A DNA stretch of 64,000 nt from CAYSNP01 sp964432485 (GTDB lineage Bacteria; Bacillota; Clostridia; Christensenellales; DTU072), in the NCBI GenBank assembly GCA_964432485.1, contig CAYSNP010000004.1:1-64000 (forward strand), read 5' to 3'. The notes under the pieces are model-generated. The model was not told where the DNA came from. It saw only the letters and a list, made by a program, of their open reading frames with translations, and ran no database searches. The position numbers were made by a program, and so were the translations under genes. Positions 1 through 9,243 of the stretch are shown here, piece by piece (the first letter of the stretch is position 1; every line of letters begins with the position of its first letter).

Positions 1-1
1 A

Positions 2-850
2 GAAAGCCGCACCAATTATCAGGAGGGCAAAAACAACGAGTTGCCATCGGCAGGGATTGAAGGCAGCGTAGAATGGATTACCAAATTAGAGCAAGACAAA
101 GGACTTAGAGATAAGCTAAGCATATACGAGGTGCATGGCTACATTCCCGATTACTATATTTTATCAGGATTATTTGCTAAGGAGCTATTGGAGTTTACCG
201 GCTCTAACAAGATATCCAAAGATTTTCATATGTGGGAAGCAGGGCTTTTTGACGGTAAAACCGTTGCCAATAACCAAATGCGTATTCGCACTTACGAATA
301 TGGCGTAATAATGACAGATTACACCATACAAACGCTTATGGCGGGATTTTCCAGCGCTGTGTATTGGCAATTGGATGATGCCATGCATTTTAATGCCGAG
401 GGCGGTACATTTTTATGGGGTATGTTTAATTCTATAGGTACTATTGACGATTACCAACTAAGACCCTGGTATCATGCTATGAGCTTGATGGGCAGGTGTA
501 TAGAAAAGGATATGACCATAATGCGCAGCTCTCTTGCCGATGAGGATTTTCGTGCTATTGCCGGAGTATCACAGGACAAAAAGAAGGCTTCAATTGTGGC
601 AGTAAATCAAAGCGAACAAGAGGTTACCAAAACTTTTAAGTTTGCCCGCAACCTTAAAACGGGTAAAGATATATATGTCTATATATTTAATGAAAATGAC
701 TTAAAACTCAATAGCAATGGGTATGTTATACCCAACAAATTACTTGCAGGCATTAATCTTAACAAAAAGACAACTGTTACAGTACCGCCTAAATCTGCAA
801 TTTTTATAACTACGGAAAGGCTTGATATGCATTTAGGAGGCACACAATGA
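2..850 (+). CDS. Secreted glycoside hydrolase-like protein, C-terminal part (5' end outside window)
   Basis: The frame is open from base 2 with no stop, so the gene starts upstream of the window and only about 282 C-terminal residues are seen. A TTG at 41 is merely an internal codon. The layout resembles the second half of a clan GH-A (beta/alpha)8 barrel: a strand-like segment ending in an acidic residue (MWEAGLFDG), then an aromatic-rich stretch (YWQLDDAMH) and a C-terminal beta domain that would fit the small beta sandwich following GH30/GH39-type barrels. The Glu in MWEAG is a candidate nucleophile; this is inference. The exact family cannot be named without the missing half. The stop overlaps the start of the next lipoprotein gene by 4 bases, which indicates translational coupling in a surface-polysaccharide operon. 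Confidence 0.6.
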   Translation, partial: ESRTNYQEGKNNELPSAGIEGSVEWITKLEQDKGLRDKLSIYEVHGYIPDYYILSGLFAKELLEFTGSNKISKDFHMWEAGLFDGKTVANNQMRIRTYEYGVIMTDYTIQTLMAGFSSAVYWQLDDAMHFNAEGGTFLWGMFNSIGTIDDYQLRPWYHAMSLMGRCIEKDMTIMRSSLADEDFRAIAGVSQDKKKASIVAVNQSEQEVTKTFKFARNLKTGKDIYVYIFNENDLKLNSNGYVIPNKLLAGINLNKKTTVTVPPKSAIFITTERLDMHLGGTQ

Positions 851-1701
851 GAAAAGATGCTAAAAGGCTATACATAATTGTAATAATAATTTTACTGTTG
901 CTTTCTTTGGCAGCTTGCTCCAATGCAAAACTGACTATACCCAAAGCAGAAGGCAAGGTTGCCAGCGTTAGACTTTTCTTCCCCGAGGATGAGGCAGGTG
1001 AAGTTTCTGTAAAGCCTTTCTTTAAGTGGAGCAATGATAGGAATATTAATAATTATACGCTTATTATAGCCGTTGACCAAGATTTCGAAGAGGTTGTATT
1101 TACAAGGAGCACATTGGCTACAAGCGAGTTTAAGATGTCCTCCGGCCTATATAACAGCACACAATATTTTTGGAAAGTAATAGCTTACGGGTCAGGTAAA
1201 GACAATATAAGCGCTAGCGATACTCATAGCTTTATTACCCAAGCAGAGGAGCTGGTGCAAGAAGAGCAAGTACTGGACGATTTTGAGTCTTACGAATATG
1301 TTGCCTTTTTACAAACAGAATATTACGCCCCCAATGGCGATGCGGCAAAGATTAATCTTATTGACAATAGCGAGCAAAGCGATTTTATCTTTTCCGATTT
1401 CTTTGCAAGCGGCAAGCTGCTGGAAGTGGAGTATGACTTGCATACTTACAAATTTAGCAATTTTACCCGCAACTTGCACCGCAGTTTGTTAGGGACGGAC
1501 GGTATATCGTTTAAGGTAGGCAATTTGGGAACCAGCATTAAAATAGTTTTAGATATTTTTGAAAAATCAGGCGAAGGCTTTAGGGCATCTGCAACTGTGC
1601 GAGGGATAATGCCATATGAGGTATTTATACCTTATTCTGATTTTGAAAGGCATCCTGATGCAGGTATTCCTCAAGACGGAGTATTGCAGGGACATATCTA
1701 A
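847..1701 (+). CDS. N-terminal part of a giant surface lipoprotein, frameshifted
   Basis: This begins with a lipoprotein signal (MRKDAKRL, a hydrophobic run, lipobox LAAC), so the product should be lipid-anchored outside the membrane. An FN3-like segment with FKWS and FWKV follows, then a carbohydrate-binding-like beta module opening with DDFESYEY. The frame stops at 1699-1701 in the middle of a beta strand, while the downstream frame continues the same module. Reading GTATTGCAG then GACATATCT (dropping one G of the GGG at 1689-1691) restores one long protein of about 1,600 residues together with the next entry. The start has a GGAGG site at 836-840 and overlaps the previous stop. Confidence 0.75.
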   Translation: MRKDAKRLYIIVIIILLLLSLAACSNAKLTIPKAEGKVASVRLFFPEDEAGEVSVKPFFKWSNDRNINNYTLIIAVDQDFEEVVFTRSTLATSEFKMSSGLYNSTQYFWKVIAYGSGKDNISASDTHSFITQAEELVQEEQVLDDFESYEYVAFLQTEYYAPNGDAAKINLIDNSEQSDFIFSDFFASGKLLEVEYDLHTYKFSNFTRNLHRSLLGTDGISFKVGNLGTSIKIVLDIFEKSGEGFRASATVRGIMPYEVFIPYSDFERHPDAGIPQDGVLQGHI

Positions 1702-4700
1702 GTTTACTATAGCTATTGCAACGGACTCTTATAGTGCCAAAGGCAAAGCGTATATTGACGACATTAAGGCCTATGTGGACAAGAGTATCACTCAAATAGT
1801 TAACACAGGCTATATTGCTCCGCCGCTTGAGGATGACGCCTCCATTATTGACCTTAATACAGCCGAGCTTAAAGAGTATATGGACTATCATCCGGATGGC
1901 GGCATATCTTCTTTTGATATAATAGAGGTTGCTGACCAAAAGCAATTAAAGTGGGCATATGATTATGATTCGGCTGCCAATAAGTATTGGTCAATGATAA
2001 GGCATTTCGGATTTTGGAATATGAGTGCCAATCAAGGGCTAAGTTTTCGTATTCAAGGTAATAAAAGCAACAATAAGCTGGTAGTTCAGTTAAAAGATGC
2101 GGATGGCGAATTCTTTTATCTAAAGCTGCTGGTGGACTTTGATAACGAAATTGAAATTAAAATACCCTTTAACACCCTTATGCTCAAGGGGGTTGACGAT
2201 GGCGGTATGGAAGTAGACGGTATACTGCACACACAGATAATCAACGAAATATCTTTTACAATGGAATCTAATGTCTATGACAGCTCTGCAAAAGGCGGCA
2301 CGCTTTACCTTTCGGATATTGCTGTATTTAATGACAGCACGGTAGCAGGCTTGACTGTAGACGGTGTAGATATACAATCAGTAGATTTATTCCACGATTT
2401 TGAAAAGGATTCTGGTGGAGAAGAGTTTGATATTACTTCGCTAGCTTTTGCTGATGCGGATGGAGTCGTTGAAGAAAACGACACTTTGTTTGGCGAAAGA
2501 GCTCTTAAAGTAACATCAGTTTCAAAACAGCCTATAATTAGTTTTGAGCGCTCACCTCAGCTTGCAAATGCATCCGGGATAGCATTTTGGGTTAGGTCAT
2601 CTCATAGTATCAGCTTAGATTTTGTGTTGCAGACAAGCGACGGTAAAGATTATAAGCAGACTAAATTTTTAAGCAAAGGTCTTAATTTAATTGTATTCAA
2701 GATAAATAATTTCAAATCGGGAAGCAGCGTCATATCCATTGCTACTGCAGAAATAGACAATTATTATATTGTACTCAATAATAGCTCCAACGCAGAAATC
2801 GAAGTGCTTTTTGACAATTTTTATGCTTACAATGTTTATAATTCAGCGGCACTAGGCAGAATGCTTGCAGAAATGATTGGCAAGGAAATGCTTACTTTGC
2901 CTATGCCTGACGATATAGACGAAGACAACTTTGAAGCAGTTAAAGAAACAACTACAATAATAACTAGCCTTATTTTAGAAAATGCAGAAAATGCCGAAAT
3001 AGTATTTTCATTGGTAAGCCTAGCACCTTATATAGAGGCATTCTTTGCGGTGCTTAACAAGTTGGACGATATAGAAATAAGCCGCAGATTTGAGCTGGGC
3101 TCTATCTTTAAGATTAATATGGTAGCTCAGCACGGGCAAGATTTTACTGTCTACGGTTTTGGCAGAGCGCAAGAGCAGGTAGAAGTAAAGTTTGCCGGCG
3201 TAACGCTGGATACTGTTGCAGATGAAACGGGTCGTTTCGAAGTAGTTTTCCCTGCTGAGATAATGACACCTTCTACAGTTGCAAAACTTCTTGAGGTTAA
3301 AGGCGAAGGCGGCAGAAGTGCAGAGGTTGCGGCTATCTTAGTAGGCAATGTATATATGGTTATGGGACAAAGCAGTTTGCTTAACGACGTACCCTTAGGT
3401 CTATCATTTACCAAAAATAAAAATGTGCGAATTTATACTGCCAATTCTGTACTTTCAGGCTCACCTGAGCAAGTAACGCTTTCCTCCTCTTGGGGCAGAA
3501 CCGATACATCTAACTATATGTATGGCAATTCCATTATCAGTTATATTGCCAACAAAATATTTGAACAAGATACCTCAATGCCTATCGGCATCATAACAGT
3601 AGCATACGGTATATATACTCCTTTTGAAGCATATGCCGGCAATGAAGCTATTGCCGAAATGTTAATAGACTCAAGAGAAGGCTACCATGCTTGCACTATT
3701 TACAATACTTATATCCATCCATTGCTGGGAGTTAAGCTGGCAGGCGTAATAATGGCGCACGGGGGCAGTATGGTGACAGATACAGCCCGTTTTAGCCGCA
3801 TTATGCAGGATATGCAGCAAGATATGCAAGCTAAGTTTAGCTCTGACGAACTTCCGTTTTATATAGTTCAGAGCGTTGCATTCTCAAGATTTACAGAGTT
3901 TTCTTATAATGCCGCTCAATCGCTACTTGTAGGAAAAGAAGGCTTTAATATTATACCCGCAACAGATGTTACACAACTTAATCCGGATGGATTAGCAAAG
4001 ATAGCTTTGCGCTTAACAGATTCTTTAACAGGTAATGTAAGTTATCCTTATGTTACGAGCATTGAGCCCGCTGCCAATGGCTACATCATTACTTTTAGTG
4101 AAAATGTAGCCTTTACAGGCAGCTTTTTGGATGGCTTTTGGCTTGGTAACGCTCAAGGCAACTTTGACGAAAATGCCATAGCAACAATTTTAGGCAATAC
4201 GGTGAGGGTTACTTGCAGTATGGCTGATTTTGACTACAACAATGTTTTTTACAATATTAATGGCAAAGGCAATTTAGTAAGTGCTTCCGGCACACCTATG
4301 CCCATAGGCTCTTTTGGTACTTTTGCTCCATATAACCCCAAAAGCTATAACTATATTGACGAAATGAAGTATGAAAACAAAGAGGACTTTGACAATATTT
4401 GGGCTTACCGTATAGCAGGAGCAACGCAAGAAAACTCTTCCGGTGCTGTTACGCTTGTGTCAGGCGAAAACAAAATTAACTTTAAGTATTTTAACAAAGG
4501 TATGCAGATACTTGCCACTCCTGTTAATACAACAAGAGTGTCAAGAGATATTACTGATATAAGAGTATGGGTAAAGACCACCGAGCCGATTAATTTTCAA
4601 TGCTACTTATGGTTTGGCTCTTATCCTGCAGATACTAAACGCTACAATACTGCCTTGAATGTGGATTACCGTGACGGTGGCTATGTTTACATACCCATTG

Positions 4701-5653
4701 CAGGGGTTTGGGGCAGTACCGAAAACTTTTTAGATAGCTTAACTCATATAGGCATTGGGCTTGACAGATGGGCAGAAGGCTCAATGCAGATAGGGGCAAT
4801 TGATTTTGAAAAGGCGGAGCAGCCCGGTCGTTTTGAGCTAATCAAGCCGGCTTTTGGTGGAGTAGTTATACCGGATACGCCAATAGAGTTTCTATGGTTG
4901 CTTTCTGCTCGTGCAGAAAAGTATTCAATAGAGATTAAGGATAAAGATGGTGTTGTAATACACTCAAAAGACAATATCCAAGACTTTTATTATATTTACC
5001 CGCAAGGGCTTGCAGAAGGGACTTACAGTTACTCTGTTACCGCTATTAATACTTTTGGCGAGTACACTACAAACAAGTATACCTTTCTATCGTCAGAGAT
5101 TGCACGTAAGGATACCCTTTTCTATGATTTTGAAATGACAGGCGAGGAGTTTGCCGCAACCTTTAAGTATAGAAACTCACAAACAGACCCTCCTTGGGAT
5201 GATATTACTTCACCTATATATGCTTCAATTGCAGAAGTGCAAAAAGAGAATGGGGAGCAGAGTAAGGCATTAAAGATTGACAGCACCCTAGCTCCCGACG
5301 AGCAAAAGAATTATTACCTTGCAATTAGAGGAGCACTAGACGGCAATGAGGCTTTTGGAGCAAGATACTTGAAGTTTTGGTGCTCTTCCAATGTTGAGCT
5401 GGCATCTCTAAATGAGACTGCCAGGATAGAAATCAATTTATATATGGGCAGCAATCATTATTATACTCGTCTTTATGATGTCCCCGCAGGCGAGGGCTAT
5501 ATATTTGTGAGCTTAAACAACTTTAAAAAGGGCAGTGCAAGCTATCCAGATTTTGCTTTGTCTATGGTGGACAATATTAGTATCGGCATCAATGTCAGCT
5601 ATGGTGCAATAGTGTATTTTGATGATATTTCGCTGACTTATAAAAAAGAATAA
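1691..5653 (+). CDS. Continuation of the giant lipoprotein: binding modules and a degenerate sialate O-acetylesterase-like domain
   Basis: This frame picks up where the previous one stops; it is open from 1616, but the homologous continuation starts at about 1691. It holds repeated beta-sandwich modules opening with acidic-aromatic motifs (DLFHDFEKD near 2388, LFYDFEMT near 5119) that look like carbohydrate-binding domains. A central segment at about 3350-4030 follows the order of sialate O-acetylesterase (SASA, SGNH fold): MVMGQSS with the GQS nucleophile block, PIGIITVAYG, YNTYIHPLLG, then GVIMAHGGS and PFYIVQS. The usual D-x-H-P block near its end reads QLNPDG, so the catalytic His seems lost. 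Ig-like and FN3-like modules follow. It may bind rather than cleave; this is inference. The next gene starts 17 bases downstream. Confidence 0.7.
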   Translation, partial: DISKFTIAIATDSYSAKGKAYIDDIKAYVDKSITQIVNTGYIAPPLEDDASIIDLNTAELKEYMDYHPDGGISSFDIIEVADQKQLKWAYDYDSAANKYWSMIRHFGFWNMSANQGLSFRIQGNKSNNKLVVQLKDADGEFFYLKLLVDFDNEIEIKIPFNTLMLKGVDDGGMEVDGILHTQIINEISFTMESNVYDSSAKGGTLYLSDIAVFNDSTVAGLTVDGVDIQSVDLFHDFEKDSGGEEFDITSLAFADADGVVEENDTLFGERALKVTSVSKQPIISFERSPQLANASGIAFWVRSSHSISLDFVLQTSDGKDYKQTKFLSKGLNLIVFKINNFKSGSSVISIATAEIDNYYIVLNNSSNAEIEVLFDNFYAYNVYNSAALGRMLAEMIGKEMLTLPMPDDIDEDNFEAVKETTTIITSLILENAENAEIVFSLVSLAPYIEAFFAVLNKLDDIEISRRFELGSIFKINMVAQHGQDFTVYGFGRAQEQVEVKFAGVTLDTVADETGRFEVVFPAEIMTPSTVAKLLEVKGEGGRSAEVAAILVGNVYMVMGQSSLLNDVPLGLSFTKNKNVRIYTANSVLSGSPEQVTLSSSWGRTDTSNYMYGNSIISYIANKIFEQDTSMPIGIITVAYGIYTPFEAYAGNEAIAEMLIDSREGYHACTIYNTYIHPLLGVKLAGVIMAHGGSMVTDTARFSRIMQDMQQDMQAKFSSDELPFYIVQSVAFSRFTEFSYNAAQSLLVGKEGFNIIPATDVTQLNPDGLAKIALRLTDSLTGNVSYPYVTSIEPAANGYIITFSENVAFTGSFLDGFWLGNAQGNFDENAIATILGNTVRVTCSMADFDYNNVFYNINGKGNLVSASGTPMPIGSFGTFAPYNPKSYNYIDEMKYENKEDFDNIWAYRIAGATQENSSGAVTLVSGENKINFKYFNKGMQILATPVNTTRVSRDITDIRVWVKTTEPINFQCYLWFGSYPADTKRYNTALNVDYRDGGYVYIPIAGVWGSTENFLDSLTHIGIGLDRWAEGSMQIGAIDFEKAEQPGRFELIKPAFGGVVIPDTPIEFLWLLSARAEKYSIEIKDKDGVVIHSKDNIQDFYYIYPQGLAEGTYSYSVTAINTFGEYTTNKYTFLSSEIARKDTLFYDFEMTGEEFAATFKYRNSQTDPPWDDITSPIYASIAEVQKENGEQSKALKIDSTLAPDEQKNYYLAIRGALDGNEAFGARYLKFWCSSNVELASLNETARIEINLYMGSNHYYTRLYDVPAGEGYIFVSLNNFKKGSASYPDFALSMVDNISIGINVSYGAIVYFDDISLTYKKE

Positions 5654-5670
5654 AAAATAGGAGGCAAAAA

Positions 5671-8600
5671 ATGAACAAGCGAATTAAAGTAGCAACAGTG
5701 TGTCTGCTTGCAATTGTAATGGTTTTCTTAGTCATTGCTTGTAATGGCAAAATTGTAGAAAACATTACAGCGCAAGATGTTACCGCTGTCTATAACGGGC
5801 AATCGCATAGCATTACCGTTAAAGGCGCGCAAACTGATGACACGCTAACCTTTTCGACCACAGAGGAGGGGACATATACCGAGACCAATCCGTCCTTTAC
5901 CGATGCGGGAGAATATAGTGTTTACTTTAAGGTAGAGCGGGAGGGTTACACACCATTTGAAGGCAGTGCAACCGTTACCATAACACCTGCAGTAATCACT
6001 GTCACGCCAAATGCGCTAAACAAAATTGAGGGAGAACAAGACCCCGTTTTAACTTATACTAGCGAAGGTAATGTAACGGGCGAAACCCCTGCTTACAGCG
6101 GTGCATTGGTAAGAGCGGAGGGCGAGGATGTAGGAGAGTATTTAATTGGTTTAGGCTCTTTAGCCCTTAAAGATGCAACTGGATTTAAGGCAAGCAATTA
6201 TACTCTAAAATTAAACGCTACAGCGGTAAAGTTTGAGATTGTTGCACTGGGCGGGATAGACCTTTCCGATGCTGAGATAGAGCTGGAATATTCTACTTGC
6301 GCATATAACGGTGCGGAGCAGCAGCCTTCAGTAAGTGTAACAATTGATGGAGATGAGCTGGACGAAGCTGACTACACTCTGGCATACTCCGACAATATCA
6401 ATGTAGGCACAGCAAGCGTAACGGTTGCTGGTGTAGGCAATTATTTTGGTGAAGCACAGGCAACCTTTGCAATTACCCCTAAGGCTTTAACGGTAATCCC
6501 CGATGCACTTAATAAAATAGAGGGCGAAGATGACCCGGAGGAGCTCACATTTACATATTCCGGCAATGTAGCGGGGCAAACACCTGCATTTACAGGTGCT
6601 CTTGAAAGGGCAGAGGGTGAAGGTATTGGCTCTTACCTTATTGGTATAGGGACTCTTGCTCTGGCAGATAATGAGGCTTTTGAGGCAGCCAATTATACCT
6701 TAGTGCTTGAAGAAGTAGACTTTGTGATTAGCGAAAAGATTGATATTGAGGATGCAGAAATCACCTTAGTAAATGACGAGTTTGATTATACAGGAGCAAA
6801 TATACAGCCCGCAATAAGCAAGGTTGAGCTAGACGAGCAAGCACTTTCAAGCGACTGTTATACTGTAAGCTACAGTGCCAATAAGGATGCTGGCACAGGC
6901 AAGGTTATTATAACCGGCAAAGGTATCTACGAAGGCTCTGCAAGCGCAGACTTTACCATTTCTCCCATAAATCTTACAGTTACGCCTGATGCAAATGGCA
7001 AAACAGAGGGCGAGTTAGACCCGCTCTTAACATACACCTATTCCGGCAATGTAATAGGCGAAATCCCTTCTTTTGACGGTGTGCTTTTCAGAGAGACGGG
7101 CGAGAGCTCAGGCGAATATAAGATATTGATAGGCAGCCTTGTGTTAGAGGATTACGGCACATTTAAGGCCGACAACTACAATTTAGTTTTAGTCGAAGTT
7201 TACTTTGTAATAGAGCAGTTTGAAGTAAATGTTGAAAACGGAATGGCATGCTGGTGGTTAGGCGATGATGATGTTGAAAGCAATGTTACTGTAAACGCTT
7301 TAGACGGTGATAAGGTAGAGTATAGTAAGGACGGGACTATTTGGACAGAAGACCAAAGCGAGATAACCTTTGATGCTGCTGGCGTATATCTAATACATGT
7401 TAAAGTTAGCCGAGACGATGTAGAGGTAGCTTACAAAGCCGCCTTTATGGTTGTAGAGGAAGCTATAATGCTGACAGATTTTGAAGATGAGCTAATACCT
7501 GAGATACTTACTGAAGCCAGAAATGGCGGCGTTTGGAGCAACTCTTCCTTGTTAGAAATAGTAGAATATAATGGCAGCTTAATGGCATCTTATCCTTATT
7601 CTTATAGTACAAACGGTATGAACGGTATAATATTTGATATGTATGGCAATATACCCGCAGGCGCTTCCTATCTTGCCATGGATATCTATACTTCCGATAT
7701 TTTAAAATATAATTTTCAACATTATGTATATACATCCGGCAGAGGGTCTTACAACAATTGGTATACAGGTCCTAGCACTACCGAGCAAATGGCAACAACA
7801 GTATATATTAGTCTTGAAAAAGTTTCTTCGACTCATATCCTCTTTAGTATGCAAATAAATATCGGATCCGGTTATTCTGGCACTATATACTATGATAATA
7901 TTAGATTTGTTAAAGAAATACCGGCAATACCAAGTTTAGAAGTTGACCCTGTTATGATAACACCTGCTAACAATTCTATTCAATACGAGGACGAAATACT
8001 TTTTGTATGGCAGGAAAACGAATTTGCAGAAAGCTTTGACTTATATATTTATAATGACGAAGAGCACGAGCAGCCTATTGCGTTTTATCTTGGGTTAACA
8101 AGCAGTTCTCAATTGGCAAATTTAACTCCGTCATTAACGGCCAGCCAAAAGGTATATTGGAAGTTAGTTGCAACCTCAGTTTTGGACGAAGAGTTTATTA
8201 CAACAGGTTTTTATAATTATTCCGATTATTACTATCCTGCATTTATCCCTATAACTTTCCAAGCTGACGACTTAGACGGTGTAAGCTGGAGGAATAATAA
8301 AGACGGTAATACTTGGAATGATATGCTATCAACTGACTTAGTAGAGGTAGCAGACAGTATTACAGCTTATAAAACAGGCACTACCTCAGGCACATTTTTA
8401 TTCGGAGTTAGACAAATGTTTGATAAAGGCGCTATGGCATCAGGTGTATATGATACTATTGCTTTTACTTTAAGCACAGATTTCCCCGGCACTTACACTT
8501 ATAGGGTATGGATTTATAATGATACGGGCGGCAATTCTGAGCTTACTTCGGGTTCGGGAGTGTCAATCTTTATAGGCGAAAGCGCAACAACTTTCTATCG

Positions 8601-9072
8601 TAAATTAACATTCACAGCTACTGTAACAAAAGAGAATATGGTAGGTTATGCGGTACAGCTTATGGGCAATACTACTCCCGCATACTTCCACTACATGAGC
8701 ATCGTAGATATGTCGTATAAGGGAGTTTACTCAATCGAAGTGGCAGGACAAGATTTTGTACTGGATACAACTAGTGTAGAACTTAACGGTACTTTAAGTT
8801 GGGATGCGGTTGATGCCTTAACTGGTGAGTATTATGTACAGCTTTGGCTGGTACAAATGGGACAAACAATATGGTTTGTCGGTGGCGAAACAGTATATGA
8901 ACCCGAGCTAGGAGTAATTGACAAAGATATGAGCCAGTATGAGGATTACTTAGGTTATATTAATTCTGGTAGTTATGAATGCAATTATAAGATTATTGCT
9001 AAGAATGCGCTATGCGATGCCGGCGCAACTACTTTTGAAGGTACGGTAGAAATTTATCTTACAGTAACTTAA
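5671..9072 (+). CDS. MBG-repeat surface lipoprotein
   Basis: A 1,133-residue lipoprotein with signal peptide and lipobox VIAC (Cys24), behind a good ribosome site (AGGAGG, 5661-5666). Residues about 30-520 are alternating Ig-like and MBG-type repeats, recognised by YNG...AxxTI and by PDALNKIEGEDDP...YSGNV...GALxRAEGE; MBG domains are stalk-like modules of large bacterial surface proteins. Residues about 600-750 form a beta module beginning TDFEDELIP and ending TIYYDNIRF, which resembles a carbohydrate-binding domain. An FN3-like unit comes next, then residues about 863-1017 carry the unrecognised module shared with the next two secreted genes, and a last FN3-like unit closes the protein. There is no catalytic motif. 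A structural or ligand-binding role at the cell surface is inferred. It is closely paralogous to the next gene. Confidence 0.8.
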   Translation: MNKRIKVATVCLLAIVMVFLVIACNGKIVENITAQDVTAVYNGQSHSITVKGAQTDDTLTFSTTEEGTYTETNPSFTDAGEYSVYFKVEREGYTPFEGSATVTITPAVITVTPNALNKIEGEQDPVLTYTSEGNVTGETPAYSGALVRAEGEDVGEYLIGLGSLALKDATGFKASNYTLKLNATAVKFEIVALGGIDLSDAEIELEYSTCAYNGAEQQPSVSVTIDGDELDEADYTLAYSDNINVGTASVTVAGVGNYFGEAQATFAITPKALTVIPDALNKIEGEDDPEELTFTYSGNVAGQTPAFTGALERAEGEGIGSYLIGIGTLALADNEAFEAANYTLVLEEVDFVISEKIDIEDAEITLVNDEFDYTGANIQPAISKVELDEQALSSDCYTVSYSANKDAGTGKVIITGKGIYEGSASADFTISPINLTVTPDANGKTEGELDPLLTYTYSGNVIGEIPSFDGVLFRETGESSGEYKILIGSLVLEDYGTFKADNYNLVLVEVYFVIEQFEVNVENGMACWWLGDDDVESNVTVNALDGDKVEYSKDGTIWTEDQSEITFDAAGVYLIHVKVSRDDVEVAYKAAFMVVEEAIMLTDFEDELIPEILTEARNGGVWSNSSLLEIVEYNGSLMASYPYSYSTNGMNGIIFDMYGNIPAGASYLAMDIYTSDILKYNFQHYVYTSGRGSYNNWYTGPSTTEQMATTVYISLEKVSSTHILFSMQINIGSGYSGTIYYDNIRFVKEIPAIPSLEVDPVMITPANNSIQYEDEILFVWQENEFAESFDLYIYNDEEHEQPIAFYLGLTSSSQLANLTPSLTASQKVYWKLVATSVLDEEFITTGFYNYSDYYYPAFIPITFQADDLDGVSWRNNKDGNTWNDMLSTDLVEVADSITAYKTGTTSGTFLFGVRQMFDKGAMASGVYDTIAFTLSTDFPGTYTYRVWIYNDTGGNSELTSGSGVSIFIGESATTFYRKLTFTATVTKENMVGYAVQLMGNTTPAYFHYMSIVDMSYKGVYSIEVAGQDFVLDTTSVELNGTLSWDAVDALTGEYYVQLWLVQMGQTIWFVGGETVYEPELGVIDKDMSQYEDYLGYINSGSYECNYKIIAKNALCDAGATTFEGTVEIYLTVT
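5980..7215 (+). repeat. MBG/Ig-like coding repeats in the first MBG lipoprotein
   Basis: Three divergent MBG units are visible, beginning near 5986, 6481 and 6970, each marked by a TPxA.NK.EGE.DP segment followed by SGNV and a G.L.R..GE.xGxY segment. They alternate with Ig-like units that carry YNGA/YTGA and YTLAYS/YTVSYS. The repeats are recognisable at protein level and have drifted at DNA level. Confidence 0.7.
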
Positions 9073-9120
9073 TAGCTAAGGAGATTAATATCTCACAAAG
9101 TACAGCAGCAAGTACAACAT

Positions 9121-9156
9121 TTGCAGGGGCTGCCATAATAGCGGCAGCCCCTGCAA
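9121..9156. other. Strong perfect hairpin between the two MBG genes
   Basis: A 14-bp perfect inverted repeat (9121-9134 with 9143-9156, stem TTGCAGGGGCTGCC) encloses an 8-base loop. It is followed on the + strand by A residues, not T, so it is not a rho-independent terminator for the upstream gene. It may stabilise the 3' end of the upstream mRNA segment or attenuate the operon. Confidence 0.7.
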
Positions 9157-9180
9157 AAAAAACTGTGTAAGCAGTACAGA

Positions 9181-9217
9181 CCAATATCCTTGTGCAAAAG
9201 CGTTGCAAGGATGTTGG
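9181..9217. other. Second intergenic hairpin upstream of the second MBG gene
   Basis: CCAATATCCTTG at 9181 pairs with CAAGGATGTTGG ending at 9217, with one G-U pair, and an inner TGCAA/TTGCA pairing is also possible. It ends 16 bases before the GGAGG ribosome site of the next gene, so it could influence translation or protect the message. It has no T tract. Confidence 0.55.
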
Positions 9218-9243
9218 TGTGTAAAAAAGCTTGGAGGTAAACT

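Noticed and set aside
1685..1697. Programmed ribosomal frameshift in the giant lipoprotein
   Set aside because: There is no X-XXY-YYZ slippery heptamer, no internal Shine-Dalgarno at proper spacing and no obvious stimulatory hairpin; an indel is more likely.
9121..9160. Rho-independent terminator after the first MBG gene
   Set aside because: The stem is strong but is followed by A residues on the + strand, and the opposite strand lacks a T tract after the stem as well.
9083..9172. Short Ala/Ser/Thr-rich frame after AAGGAG between the MBG genes
   Set aside because: It has no ATG, GTG or TTG at proper spacing, and its sequence is explained by the hairpin.
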